From JACOMS01 sp051252005 (GTDB taxonomy: Bacteria; Pseudomonadota; Alphaproteobacteria; Caulobacterales; Maricaulaceae): a stretch of DNA of 64,000 nucleotides. How positions within the stretch are numbered: the first letter of the stretch is position 1; each line of letters begins with the position of its first letter. Below, piece by piece: positions 34,983 to 43,456 of the stretch. The position numbers and the translations under genes are program-made. Location of the stretch: assembly GCA_051252005.1 (NCBI GenBank), contig JBPOEZ010000003.1, positions 372,001 through 436,000 on the forward strand, in the 5' to 3' direction. The notes below the pieces were generated by a model, which was not told the DNA's origin, ran no database searches, and saw only the letters and a list, made by a program, of their open reading frames with translations.

Positions 34983-37103
34983 ATGCGACATTTAACAGTA
35001 GCGGTCTTAGCGGCAGGTCTTGTCCTGACGGCGTGCAATACGAAGACGGAAAAGCCCTCATCGGTAGACGTAACAGCGGAAACGATCATCAAGGCAGCGC
35101 CTGAAAGCTGGGTGACGCATGGCGGCTCATATGATGAACAGCGCCACTCGGCCCTCACTCAAGTTAACACGGACACCATAGGCGACCTAGGTCTCGCTTG
35201 GTCCTATGATCTTGATAGTAGCCGAGGTATTGAAGCTACGCCTATCGTTCATGACGGCATAATGTATGTCACCTCTACATGGAATGTTGTCCATGCCATG
35301 GATGCCAAAACAGGCGCGCCGATTTGGACATTTGCGCCAGACATTGATAAAGTACAGGCCAGCAATGCGTGCTGCGATATTGTCAATCGCGGCGTCGCCA
35401 TTTGGGGCAATGCGGTCTTCACAGCCACTATTGACGGGCGGCTTATTGCCCTAGACGCGAAGACAGGGGAAAAACTCTGGGATGTCCTGACCATCGATAA
35501 ATCCAAGCCCTACACAATCACGGGCGCGCCCCGTGTTATTAAAGGCAAGGTGATCATCGGTAACGGCGGCGCAGAGCTTGGCGTGCGCGGTTACGTCAGC
35601 GCCTATGACGCCAAATCGGGCGATATGGATTGGCGGTTTTATACGGTTCCAGGAAACCCAGCTGATGGATTCGAAAACGACACTATGGAAATGGCGGCCA
35701 AAACCTGGACGGGTGAGTATTGGGCCGCAGGCGGCGGCGGTACGGCTTGGGACGCTATGGCCTATGATACAGAACTTGACCTGCTTTACTTCGGCGTCGG
35801 CAATGGCTCTCCTTGGAACCAATCGATACGAAGCCCAGAAGGCGGCGACAACCTCTTCCTCTCCTCAATGGTCGCCGTGCGCCCCGATACAGGTGAGTAT
35901 GTATGGCATTACCAAACAACGCCCGGCGAAACATGGGATTACACGGCCACACAACATCTAATTCTGTCCGATCTTGAGATAGACGGCAAACTTCGCAAAG
36001 TCATTATGCAGGCACCTAAGAATGGGTTCTTTTACGTTATTGACCGCACAAACGGAGAGTTCATCTCTGCGAAGAACTTTGTCGATGTAAACTGGGCCAC
36101 CCATATTGACCAAGAAACAGGCCGCCCTGTGGAAATCCCTGCGGCGCGGTATTACGGAAAAACTCCGCACTTACAGCTCCCTGGCCCGCTTGGCGCGCAT
36201 AATTGGCACCCCATGTCCTTTAGCCCCAAAACCGGCCTCGTTTATATTCCGGCGCAAGAGGCCCCGTGGGTTTACGGCGAGCGGGAAAATTACAAACAAT
36301 CTGACACCGGCTGGAACACGGGCACCGAGTTTAGTTACGGGATGCTGCCTGAGGACAAACCGACCTTTAAAGCCCTGAAGGCCATGCTCAAAGGGCGGCT
36401 GCTCGCTTGGGATCCAGTAACGCAGAAAGAAGCGTGGGCTTTCGAACATAAGGGTCCGTGGAATGGCGGCGTGCTGTCAACCGGCGGAGACTTAGTCTTT
36501 CAAGGCACAGCAGACGCGCATTTCGCCGCTTACAACGCCGCAACAGGTGAGCGCGTTTGGCGTTTCTTCACACAAACGGGCATCGTTGCCGCGCCAGTCT
36601 CCTATGCCATTGACGGCGAACAATATGTCGCCGTGGCCGCAGGATATGGCGGATCATATGTTCTTGGATTCGGAGGCGTCATGCCAAGCGGTAGTGACTT
36701 TAATTCGGGACGTGTTCTCGTGTTTAAACTGGGCGCAAAAGAAATCCTGCCAACGCCGGAAAGTGAAGCCGCTATGGACTATGAATTGCCAGAACCTGTG
36801 AGCGTCAGCGAAGAGGTTTTTGCCAAAGGCAAACAAGCCTACGCCAATAGCTGTTCTATTTGCCACGGCGACCAAGCTTACGCTTCAGGACTGACGCCAA
36901 ACTTGCGCTTCTCAGGTGTGACTAAGGACGCGGAACTTTGGCAAGAGGTGATTCGGGGCGGAATGCTAGCAGAAAACGGCATGCCGAATTTCAGCAAGCA
37001 ATATGACACCGAGACCGTTGAAGGCATTCGGGCCTATGTCATAGCCCAAGCAAACAGCGGCCTCGATAAGACCTTCTATGATGAAGACTTAAAGGCGAAA
37101 TAA
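34983..37103 (+). CDS. PQQ-dependent quinohemoprotein alcohol dehydrogenase (lipoprotein form)
   Basis: 706 residues. A lipoprotein-type signal (VLAAGLVLTAC, Cys at about residue 18) suggests anchoring at the membrane. An eight-bladed PQQ propeller follows, with the adjacent-cysteine pair 'NACCD' near residue 128 that forms the vicinal disulfide under PQQ, and 'TPGETWDYTATQ' near 318. Residues 600-706 form a cytochrome c domain with heme motif CSICH near residue 630. This is the type II quinohemoprotein design that oxidises primary alcohols in the periplasm. No PQQ synthesis gene is in the window. GGGGAGG precedes the ATG. It is followed after 3 bases by a TauD-like gene. Confidence 0.88.
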   Translation: MRHLTVAVLAAGLVLTACNTKTEKPSSVDVTAETIIKAAPESWVTHGGSYDEQRHSALTQVNTDTIGDLGLAWSYDLDSSRGIEATPIVHDGIMYVTSTWNVVHAMDAKTGAPIWTFAPDIDKVQASNACCDIVNRGVAIWGNAVFTATIDGRLIALDAKTGEKLWDVLTIDKSKPYTITGAPRVIKGKVIIGNGGAELGVRGYVSAYDAKSGDMDWRFYTVPGNPADGFENDTMEMAAKTWTGEYWAAGGGGTAWDAMAYDTELDLLYFGVGNGSPWNQSIRSPEGGDNLFLSSMVAVRPDTGEYVWHYQTTPGETWDYTATQHLILSDLEIDGKLRKVIMQAPKNGFFYVIDRTNGEFISAKNFVDVNWATHIDQETGRPVEIPAARYYGKTPHLQLPGPLGAHNWHPMSFSPKTGLVYIPAQEAPWVYGERENYKQSDTGWNTGTEFSYGMLPEDKPTFKALKAMLKGRLLAWDPVTQKEAWAFEHKGPWNGGVLSTGGDLVFQGTADAHFAAYNAATGERVWRFFTQTGIVAAPVSYAIDGEQYVAVAAGYGGSYVLGFGGVMPSGSDFNSGRVLVFKLGAKEILPTPESEAAMDYELPEPVSVSEEVFAKGKQAYANSCSICHGDQAYASGLTPNLRFSGVTKDAELWQEVIRGGMLAENGMPNFSKQYDTETVEGIRAYVIAQANSGLDKTFYDEDLKAK

Positions 37104-37106
37104 ACC

Positions 37107-37964
37107 ATGGCGCTTGAGATCACACCGAGCGGGCAAGCCTGCGGCGCAAGCATTCGCGGGATTGACCTGACACAGCCTATATCGCCCGAACATGTCGGTG
37201 AAATACGCGCGGCTTGGCTAGAACATCATGTTCTAGCCTTCCCAGATCAGGCCATGAGTGATGATGATTTGGAGCGGTTCACACTCTACTTTGGCCCCTT
37301 TGGTGATGATCCTTTTATTGCGCCGATTAAAGGCCGAGATCATATCATTGCCGTCAAACGCAAAGCGGACGAAACCGCGCCAATCTTTGCCGAAGCGTGG
37401 CACACGGATTGGAGCTTTCAGGAAAGCCCTCCCGCCGGCACTTGCCTGTATGGCATAACCATCCCGCCTACCGGCGGCGACACACTGTTTGCCAATCAAC
37501 ATAAGGCGCTGGACGAAATGCCAGAGGCCCTGCGCGCTAAACTCGACGGGAAGACCGCTATACATTCTGCCACTCGCGCTTACTCAAAGGGCGGCCTATA
37601 TGGCAGCGGCGATGAAAACCGCTCCATGGATATTCGCACCTCTGATACGGCAAATGCCTCCTATTCACATCCTATAATTTGCACGCATCCCGAAACCGGA
37701 CGCGAAGCCATATTTGGCTCCATCGGTTACATTATGGGTTTTGAGGGCATGAGTGAGGCCGAGTCGATGACGCTCCTTGCCGAGCTTTACCAATGGCAAA
37801 CTCAGCATGCATTTCAATACCGCCATAAATGGGAGAAAAACATGCTCATCATGTGGGATAACCGCTCTCTCCTGCACATGGCAACAGGTGGCTATAAGGG
37901 ACATGATCGGCTGCTTCACCGGACAACGATTGGGGCCTCCTCTCAAAGCCTGCAGTCAACATAA
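37107..37964 (+). CDS. TauD/TfdA-family 2-oxoglutarate-dependent dioxygenase
   Basis: 285 residues. The iron-binding triad is visible as WHTD (near residue 99) and 'RSLLHMATGGY' (His near 256), with the 2-oxoglutarate-binding Arg in 'LLHRTTIG' near 272. TauD and TfdA oxidise taurine or phenoxyacetate-type acids. This protein's substrate is unknown, and 'ICTHPETGREAIFG' suits several subfamilies. Three bases separate it from the PQQ dehydrogenase, so both act in one catabolic operon, perhaps on a substrate with an alcohol and an acid function. Confidence 0.85.
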   Translation: MALEITPSGQACGASIRGIDLTQPISPEHVGEIRAAWLEHHVLAFPDQAMSDDDLERFTLYFGPFGDDPFIAPIKGRDHIIAVKRKADETAPIFAEAWHTDWSFQESPPAGTCLYGITIPPTGGDTLFANQHKALDEMPEALRAKLDGKTAIHSATRAYSKGGLYGSGDENRSMDIRTSDTANASYSHPIICTHPETGREAIFGSIGYIMGFEGMSEAESMTLLAELYQWQTQHAFQYRHKWEKNMLIMWDNRSLLHMATGGYKGHDRLLHRTTIGASSQSLQST

Positions 37965-38051
37965 CCTATTTTTGATTTGGCATTTTAGCCTACGCGCCTA
38001 TAGTTACCCCACATTGCTCTGAAGCTTTGCCGCCTAAGTTAGCTGGATGAT

Positions 38052-38120
38052 CCGGCCTGATAAGGTTTCAAAGCCGGGGTTTGAATGGAAACGTTCAGGT
38101 CTCCCGTGTTTGGAAAGGAG
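38052..38120 (+). promoter_or_regulatory. Structured moaA leader, candidate molybdenum-cofactor riboswitch
   Basis: CCGGC (38052-38056) can pair with GCCGG (38073-38077). Alternatively CGGG (38075-38078) can pair with CCCG (38103-38106) around a TGAAT-GGAAAC-GTTCA hairpin (38082-38097). CTCC (38101-38104) can also pair with GGAG (38117-38120) of the moaA ribosome-binding site. These mutually exclusive pairings look switch-like. A Moco-type aptamer is suspected from context only; I cannot confirm its consensus. Confidence 0.3.
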
Positions 38121-38126
38121 TTTGGT

Positions 38127-39128
38127 ATGTATAATCCTTCCCTTTCGGGCGGGTCTGTTTTGCGTGACGATTTCGGTCGCCAGTTTCCCTATTTACGGCT
38201 CTCCATCACCGATGTCTGCAATTTCAAATGTGAGTATTGCTTGCCAAACGGTTACCAAGGCCGCCGCTCCAAGTTTTTAGAAGCGGACGAAATCGCGCGC
38301 CTCGTAGACGCTTTCGCAGATCTTGGCGTATATAAAATACGCCTTACAGGCGGCGAGCCGACTGTGCGGAAAGACTTTGCTGATATCGCCCGCCAAATAG
38401 CGGCGCACCCTAAAATTAAACAATTGGCCTTCACGACAAATGGTTACCGCCTCAAAGACAATGCACAAACTTGGCGCGATGCGGGACTAACCCATATCAA
38501 TGTCAGCGTAGACACGCTTGACCGCGAAGCCTTTGCGAAAGTCACGGGGCATGACCGTCTACCCGAAATCTTGGAGGGCATAGACGCCGCGCAAACGGCT
38601 GGCTTCAAACAGGTCAAAGTCAATGCCGTTATGATTAAAGGCGTCAATGATGAAGCCTTACCGGACTTTCTCTCTTGGGCCAAAGATAGCCCTGTCAGCC
38701 TACGTTTTATCGAGCTTATGCAAACTGGCGATAATTTGGATTATTATAAAGCGCGCCATTATTCAGCGGATGGCTACCGCGCGCAGCTATTACAAACGGG
38801 GTGGCATCTTATGCCCCGCGCGCTGGAAGCCGGCCCCGCTGAAGTTTACGCGCATGAAGACTACGCCGGAACAATAGGCCTCATCGCCCCCTACTCCAAA
38901 GACTTCTGCAAGGGCTGTAACCGTCTTAGGGTCACTGCAACGGGCGACTTACGGCTCTGTTTATTTGGAAGCTTGGGTGTACCATTACGAAATTTTCTGC
39001 AATCGGATGACCAGAAACTAGACTTACTGGCCCTTATCCGAAAGCAGCTTACCTATAAAGTTTCATCGCACTTCCTTGCAGACGGCATTACGGGTCTGAC
39101 GCCGAATTTGGCTTCGGTGGGTGGATAA
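38127..39128 (+). CDS. moaA: GTP 3',8-cyclase MoaA
   Basis: 333 residues of a radical-SAM enzyme. The N-terminal cluster motif is CNFKCEYC and the second 4Fe-4S site is 'CKGCNRLRVTATGDLRLC'. It converts GTP to 3',8-cyclo-GTP, the first molybdenum-cofactor step. 'YLRLSITDVCNF' and 'CLPNGY' are close to the enterobacterial MoaA rather than the 'DRCDFRCVYCM' form usual in alphaproteobacteria, hinting at horizontal origin. The ATG at 38127 has AGGAG at good spacing, while upstream in-frame residues read through the leader. moaD starts directly after the stop. Confidence 0.92.
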   Translation: MYNPSLSGGSVLRDDFGRQFPYLRLSITDVCNFKCEYCLPNGYQGRRSKFLEADEIARLVDAFADLGVYKIRLTGGEPTVRKDFADIARQIAAHPKIKQLAFTTNGYRLKDNAQTWRDAGLTHINVSVDTLDREAFAKVTGHDRLPEILEGIDAAQTAGFKQVKVNAVMIKGVNDEALPDFLSWAKDSPVSLRFIELMQTGDNLDYYKARHYSADGYRAQLLQTGWHLMPRALEAGPAEVYAHEDYAGTIGLIAPYSKDFCKGCNRLRVTATGDLRLCLFGSLGVPLRNFLQSDDQKLDLLALIRKQLTYKVSSHFLADGITGLTPNLASVGG

Positions 39129-39386
39129 ATGGAAGTGCAACTTAAACTCTTCGGCGCGTTTCGAACGCTCTCAAACAAAGATATTCTAGTCTTTAACTTA
39201 CCAAATAATGCCGTCTTAAATGACCTTCGCGCGGCCATAGAAAATTTGGCGACCATAGAAGATCAGACAGGTCTCATTGCGCTCTTGCCGTCTTGCCGCT
39301 TTTCTAAAGATACGGACATATTAGCTAAGAACGCACCTTTAAGCGCGGGTGAATACGCCATACTGCCCCCAGTTTCAGGAGGCTAA
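39129..39386 (+). CDS. moaD: Molybdopterin synthase small subunit MoaD
   Basis: An 85-residue ubiquitin-fold protein ending in the required Gly-Gly (LPPVSGG), whose terminal thiocarboxylate donates sulfur to precursor Z. The start directly follows the moaA stop without a gap, so translation is coupled. Only one base lies between its stop and the moaE start. Confidence 0.88.
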   Translation: MEVQLKLFGAFRTLSNKDILVFNLPNNAVLNDLRAAIENLATIEDQTGLIALLPSCRFSKDTDILAKNAPLSAGEYAILPPVSGG

Positions 39387-39387
39387 G

Positions 39388-39870
39388 ATGAGCCAGACTT
39401 ATGTTGGTGTATGGGACGTAGAAACACAGCCTTTAGACGTTCAAGCCGCTCTTGATTTTGTCACCTTGGCCCCAAACGGAGCGGAAACGCTTTTCGTCGG
39501 GACCGTCCGACACTTCAATCAAGGCCGAGACGTAACAGGTATGACATATGATGTCTTTGAACCGTTGGCTAAGAAATCATTTGAAGATATCGCCAGCGAA
39601 GCCCGCGAAAAATGGGGCGACGATCTTTGCCTTTATATCGTTCACGGCAAGGGCAAGCTCGGTATTGGCGGCATTAGCATTCTGATCGCAGCAGGTTCCC
39701 CGCACCGCGACGAAGCCTTCAAAGCTTGCCGCTATGTCATCGAGCAAATCAAACACCGCTCCCCCGTTTGGAAACTTGAACATTATGTCGACGGAGACAG
39801 TGAATGGACGCAAGGGTGCGAGCTTTGCACACACGAGCATACAGCAGAGCAGCACATTCATGCGGGTTAA
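39388..39870 (+). CDS. moaE: Molybdopterin synthase large subunit MoaE
   Basis: 160 residues. Seen motifs are 'GAETLFVGTVRHFNQGRDV', the MoaE fold signature 'MTYDVFEPLAKKS', 'VHGKGKLGIGG' and 'KHRSPVWKLEHYVDGDSEW' with the catalytic Lys region. With MoaD it makes molybdopterin. A short C-terminal tail with Cys and His (CELCTHEHTAEQHIH) extends beyond the usual end. The ATG at 39388 follows GGAGGCTAAG. moaA-moaD-moaE form one operon; moaB and moaC are not in the window. Confidence 0.9.
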   Translation: MSQTYVGVWDVETQPLDVQAALDFVTLAPNGAETLFVGTVRHFNQGRDVTGMTYDVFEPLAKKSFEDIASEAREKWGDDLCLYIVHGKGKLGIGGISILIAAGSPHRDEAFKACRYVIEQIKHRSPVWKLEHYVDGDSEWTQGCELCTHEHTAEQHIHAG

Positions 39871-39921
39871 ATTTCCATAGCAACCGCTTGCTCATCTGGA
39901 GCGCGTCCGTTAGGCATAATC

Positions 39922-40833
39922 ATGGATACAACCGCACTTGATGATTTTCAATTAGACCTTGGCGGTTCGTCAGAGGCTCTCCTCGCTTTTATTCTCGCCC
40001 TCATGATTTTTTCCGTGGCTCTTGGGTTGCGGGCCGAGCACTTCCGATTTTTCAAAGACAATCCAAAAGTCTATATCGGCGGCGTCATCGCCCAACTTTT
40101 AGGACTACCGCTCTTAACCGTAGGGCTTTGTTATGCCCTCAACCCGCCGCCCAGCGTCGCTCTTGGTATGATCCTTATTGCGTGCTGCCCTGGCGGTAAT
40201 GTCTCCAACATTTTGGCCCTTTTCGGGCGAGCGAATACGGCTTTGTCCGTGTCGCTTACCGCAACATCGAGCCTAGCAGCAGCCTTCATCACCCCCGTCT
40301 CCATTCTGTTTTGGTGCGCCTTCTACCCGCCAACAAAAAACTTACTCACCGAGATCAATTTAGACGTTATGTCCTTCCTGGTGCAAACATTGGTCATCCT
40401 CGCTCTCCCGCTTGTTTTAGGCATGATCTTCGCACACAAAGCGCCGCAATTTTCGGCCAAATTACAAAGACCTTTAGCCGCATTTAGCGCCATTGGGCTT
40501 GCCGGAATCATCCTCTTTACACTAATGCAATATGCGTCGATTTTTTTGGCTATCGGACTTCCATTGCTGGGGCTTGTCATCATCCATAATGGCCTTGCTT
40601 TTTTACTTGGCGCGCTAACGGGCGTGGTCACGGGGGCAGATAAACCCTCCCGCCGCGCACTTACCTTTGAAGTCGGCATTCAAAATTCCGGTCTTGGCAT
40701 TGTAATTCTGATCACACAGCTCGGAGGCTATGGCGGCGCGGGCGCTATTGCGGGGCTTTGGGGGACGTGGCATATAATTGGCGGACTTATACTGGTAGCA
40801 CTTTTCCGATGGAGCGATAAACGACATGTATGA
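39922..40833 (+). CDS. Bile acid:sodium symporter (BASS) family transporter
   Basis: 303 residues and about nine to ten hydrophobic helices. 'CCPGGNVSNILALFGRAN' near residue 94 and 'EVGIQNSGLGIVI' near 250 are the two unwound-helix crossover motifs that hold sodium in BASS proteins. Bacterial members carry organic anions such as pantoate, pyruvate or keto acids. The last 8 bases overlap the D-aminoacylase start, so transporter and hydrolase likely serve one substrate. Confidence 0.85.
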   Translation: MDTTALDDFQLDLGGSSEALLAFILALMIFSVALGLRAEHFRFFKDNPKVYIGGVIAQLLGLPLLTVGLCYALNPPPSVALGMILIACCPGGNVSNILALFGRANTALSVSLTATSSLAAAFITPVSILFWCAFYPPTKNLLTEINLDVMSFLVQTLVILALPLVLGMIFAHKAPQFSAKLQRPLAAFSAIGLAGIILFTLMQYASIFLAIGLPLLGLVIIHNGLAFLLGALTGVVTGADKPSRRALTFEVGIQNSGLGIVILITQLGGYGGAGAIAGLWGTWHIIGGLILVALFRWSDKRHV

Positions 40834-42601
40834 TATTATAATCAAAAACGGACTCATCTATGACGGATCTGGCGGCGAACCTTATGCGGCCAATGTCGGC
40901 GTAAAAGACGGTAAAATCACCGAAATCGGCGCATGCGATGGCTCAGCTACGGAAACGCTCGACGCCGCAGGCCACATTGTTACCCCTGGCTTCATCGATT
41001 TACACACCCATTATGACGGACAAGTAAGCTGGGACGAAGAATTGCAACCCTCCGTCAATCACGGCGTAACCACGGCTGTTTTAGGAAATTGCGGCGTAGG
41101 CTTTGCGCCTTGCCGCAAAGATGACCGCGATAGGCTTGTCCGCCTGATGGAAGGCGTTGAAGATATTCCTGGGACAGCTTTGCACGAAGGTCTGACATGG
41201 GACTGGGAAACCTTTCCCGAATATATGGATTCGATTGACGCCGTTCCGCACACAATCGATTTTGCCGTCATGGTGCCTCATGACCCGCTACGCGTCTATG
41301 CTATGGGCGACCGCGCCATGGCCAATGAACCCGCGAATGACCACGACATCAAAACGATGCAAGACCTCATGAATGAAGCTATGGCGGCAGGCGCAATCGG
41401 GTTTTCTACAGGCCGCAGTGATTTCCATAAAACTTCTGATGGTGACTGGACACCAGCTTCCGAGGCCGGCGTCGCTGAGCTTACAGGGATTGCAGACGTC
41501 CTAGCCAAACTCGACCACGGCGTCCTTCAAGCCGTCAGTGACTTTGACATGATCCGCCCCGGCGATAATTTTGACCGCGAGTTTGAGCTTATCGAAGCCT
41601 ACTTCCGCGCAGGCGGCAAAACCCCCGCCTCTATATCATTGATGCAACGTGACTTTGTGCCGGATGATTGGAAAAAAATCATGGAGCGCTCTGAAAAACT
41701 CAAGCAGGATGAAGGCATCGACATTCGCTTCCAAGTTGCCCCGCGCGCTATTGGATCTTTCCTAGGGCTAGGCTCAACCTTCCACCCTCTCATGGCCTTT
41801 CCGTCCTATATCGCGATTAGCGATAAGCCCATTCCTGAGCAGGTCGCCATTATGCGTGATCCGGCATTCAAGGCCAAAATGCTCGCCGAGACTCCGATAC
41901 AGCTCTCGGGCCCAGGCTCGTCCATCCCGCCAATGACCGATTTACTCATCGCACAGTTTGATCAGGTTGCAGAAAAGCACTTCCGGCTCAACGATGAAGG
42001 CAATGTCAATTACGAACCCGACCCGAGCACTTCGCTCGCCTCTCTAGCCCGCGCAGAAGGCGTTACCGTTTGGGAAAAGGCCTATGATATGCTGCTCGAA
42101 GATGAGGGCAAAGCGCTACTCTATTATCCCGTGTTTAATTATACAGAGATGAATTATGATAACGTCCTAACGATGATGCGGCATCCGCAGTCTTTGCCGG
42201 GGCTCTCTGACGGCGGCGCGCATGTAGGCTTTATTTGCGATGCAAGTTTCCCGACATTCCTGCTCTCCTATTGGTCACGTGACAGAATAGCGAACGGCAA
42301 AGAAGGTTTTGACCTCTCCCGTACAGTACAAATGCTCACGGCAGACGGCGCAGACTTTTTAGGACTTGCAGATCGAGGGCGGCTTAAGGTTGGCATGAAA
42401 GCCGATATCAATGTTATCGATCACAAAAACCTGAAGCTTGGCATGCCTAAGATGGTCAAAGACCTTCCCGCTGGCGGACAGCGCCTTATACAGCCCGTTA
42501 CGGGCTACAAGGCCACACTGGTTTCTGGCAAGCAAGTCATCGCTAATGACCACGTCACCAAAGCCCGGCCAGGTCGCTTAGTGCGCTCAGGCCAGACTTA
42601 A
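40826..42601 (+). CDS. N-acyl-D-amino-acid deacylase / D-aminoacylase-like amidohydrolase
   Basis: 591 residues of the amidohydrolase superfamily. The N-terminal beta-sandwich strand 'DIIIKNGLIYDGSG' leads into the metal motif HTHYDGQ near residue 61, 'GNCGVGFAPC' near 92, and the conserved 'LSDGGAHVGFICDASF' near 463. D-aminoacylases, dihydroorotase-like enzymes and N-acyl-glutamate deacylases share this layout, so the exact amide is open. The gene is translationally coupled to the BASS transporter. Confidence 0.85.
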   Translation: MYDIIIKNGLIYDGSGGEPYAANVGVKDGKITEIGACDGSATETLDAAGHIVTPGFIDLHTHYDGQVSWDEELQPSVNHGVTTAVLGNCGVGFAPCRKDDRDRLVRLMEGVEDIPGTALHEGLTWDWETFPEYMDSIDAVPHTIDFAVMVPHDPLRVYAMGDRAMANEPANDHDIKTMQDLMNEAMAAGAIGFSTGRSDFHKTSDGDWTPASEAGVAELTGIADVLAKLDHGVLQAVSDFDMIRPGDNFDREFELIEAYFRAGGKTPASISLMQRDFVPDDWKKIMERSEKLKQDEGIDIRFQVAPRAIGSFLGLGSTFHPLMAFPSYIAISDKPIPEQVAIMRDPAFKAKMLAETPIQLSGPGSSIPPMTDLLIAQFDQVAEKHFRLNDEGNVNYEPDPSTSLASLARAEGVTVWEKAYDMLLEDEGKALLYYPVFNYTEMNYDNVLTMMRHPQSLPGLSDGGAHVGFICDASFPTFLLSYWSRDRIANGKEGFDLSRTVQMLTADGADFLGLADRGRLKVGMKADINVIDHKNLKLGMPKMVKDLPAGGQRLIQPVTGYKATLVSGKQVIANDHVTKARPGRLVRSGQT

Positions 42602-42616
42602 GGCCTAAGAACGGAT

Positions 42617-43351
42617 CTAGTCTTTCTTAACCGCCGGCTTTTTAGCCGGTGTCTTCTTAGCGGGGGCTTTCTTGGCCGCCAGTTTAACGGTTGTTGGCGC
42701 CTTTGGCGCGACGGCTTTAGCCGCCGGCTTCTTCGCTACTGGCTTTTTAGCTGCAGGTTTCTTTGTCGTTGGTTTCTTGGCAGTTGGTTTTTTAGCAGGC
42801 GTTTTCTTGGCCGGCGCGGTCTTAGTCGGAGCCTTCTTGGTCGCCGCTGGTTTTGCTGCTGGCTTCGGGTCCACGATAATTTCAGGCGCAGTTTTCGCTT
42901 TATCCGCTGTTGAAACCGTAACCGGCTTAACAATCTCTGGCTTCTCTGCGGCAGGCTTGCGGGCAACGGCTGAGCGTGTGGCCGCCGTCGCTTTTTTCGC
43001 TGCATCCTCAGCGGCCTGTTTGGCCTCTTCGGCAGCCTTGATGGCTTCCTTTACAAGATCAACATTGGCCGTTTCTGACTTACCGCCATCAGGCGATAGA
43101 TTGTCATTGATACGGAACACAGCAATCGCGATTTCGCAAAGCAACCGCACGCCGACTAGCGCCATAACGATCATGACGAAGAACCCTGCAATGTCCAAAA
43201 TCCAGCGGAACGGATCAAGTCCCACAGAGCCGAAAATCTGCCCAGCGAACTCTAGAGACAAGCGGATAACCGCAAGCCAAAAGAAGGCAATGACCAATTT
43301 TTCCTTCATCAGCTTATCAAATGAGAAAAAGAAATGAACAAGGTTTGACAT
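42617..43351 (-). CDS. DUF4282-like membrane protein with histone-H1-like KPAAKK tail
   Basis: 244 residues in two very different halves. Residues 1-85 hold two hydrophobic segments (about 18-40 and 52-75) with the layout of DUF4282 membrane proteins. After a coiled Ala/Glu/Lys stretch (about 95-125) the last 110 residues are repeats of KKPAAK/KKTPAKK type, as in histone H1, AlgP and HupB tails. The tail should be cytosolic, unstructured and able to bind DNA, RNA or polyphosphate. Tethering nucleic acid to the membrane is an inference. It lies near the envelope genes that follow on the same strand. Confidence 0.75.
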   Translation of the reverse strand: MSNLVHFFFSFDKLMKEKLVIAFFWLAVIRLSLEFAGQIFGSVGLDPFRWILDIAGFFVMIVMALVGVRLLCEIAIAVFRINDNLSPDGGKSETANVDLVKEAIKAAEEAKQAAEDAAKKATAATRSAVARKPAAEKPEIVKPVTVSTADKAKTAPEIIVDPKPAAKPAATKKAPTKTAPAKKTPAKKPTAKKPTTKKPAAKKPVAKKPAAKAVAPKAPTTVKLAAKKAPAKKTPAKKPAVKKD

Positions 43352-43456
43352 GGTTAAGCTCCAGCAGGTTTCATAGAGAATATGACGTGCGCGGTCCTAA
43401 TTGCAAGAGCGCCTCGCATATGGTTTCGTAATATTCGTTGTAAAACAACACTATGG

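Noticed and set aside
42672..43337. Long plus-strand ORF of 221 codons rich in Ala, Gly and Phe
   Set aside because: It is the antisense shadow of the KPAAKK repeats. Its 'hydrophobic' look comes from complementing Lys/Ala/Pro codons, and the minus-strand protein has clear domain logic.
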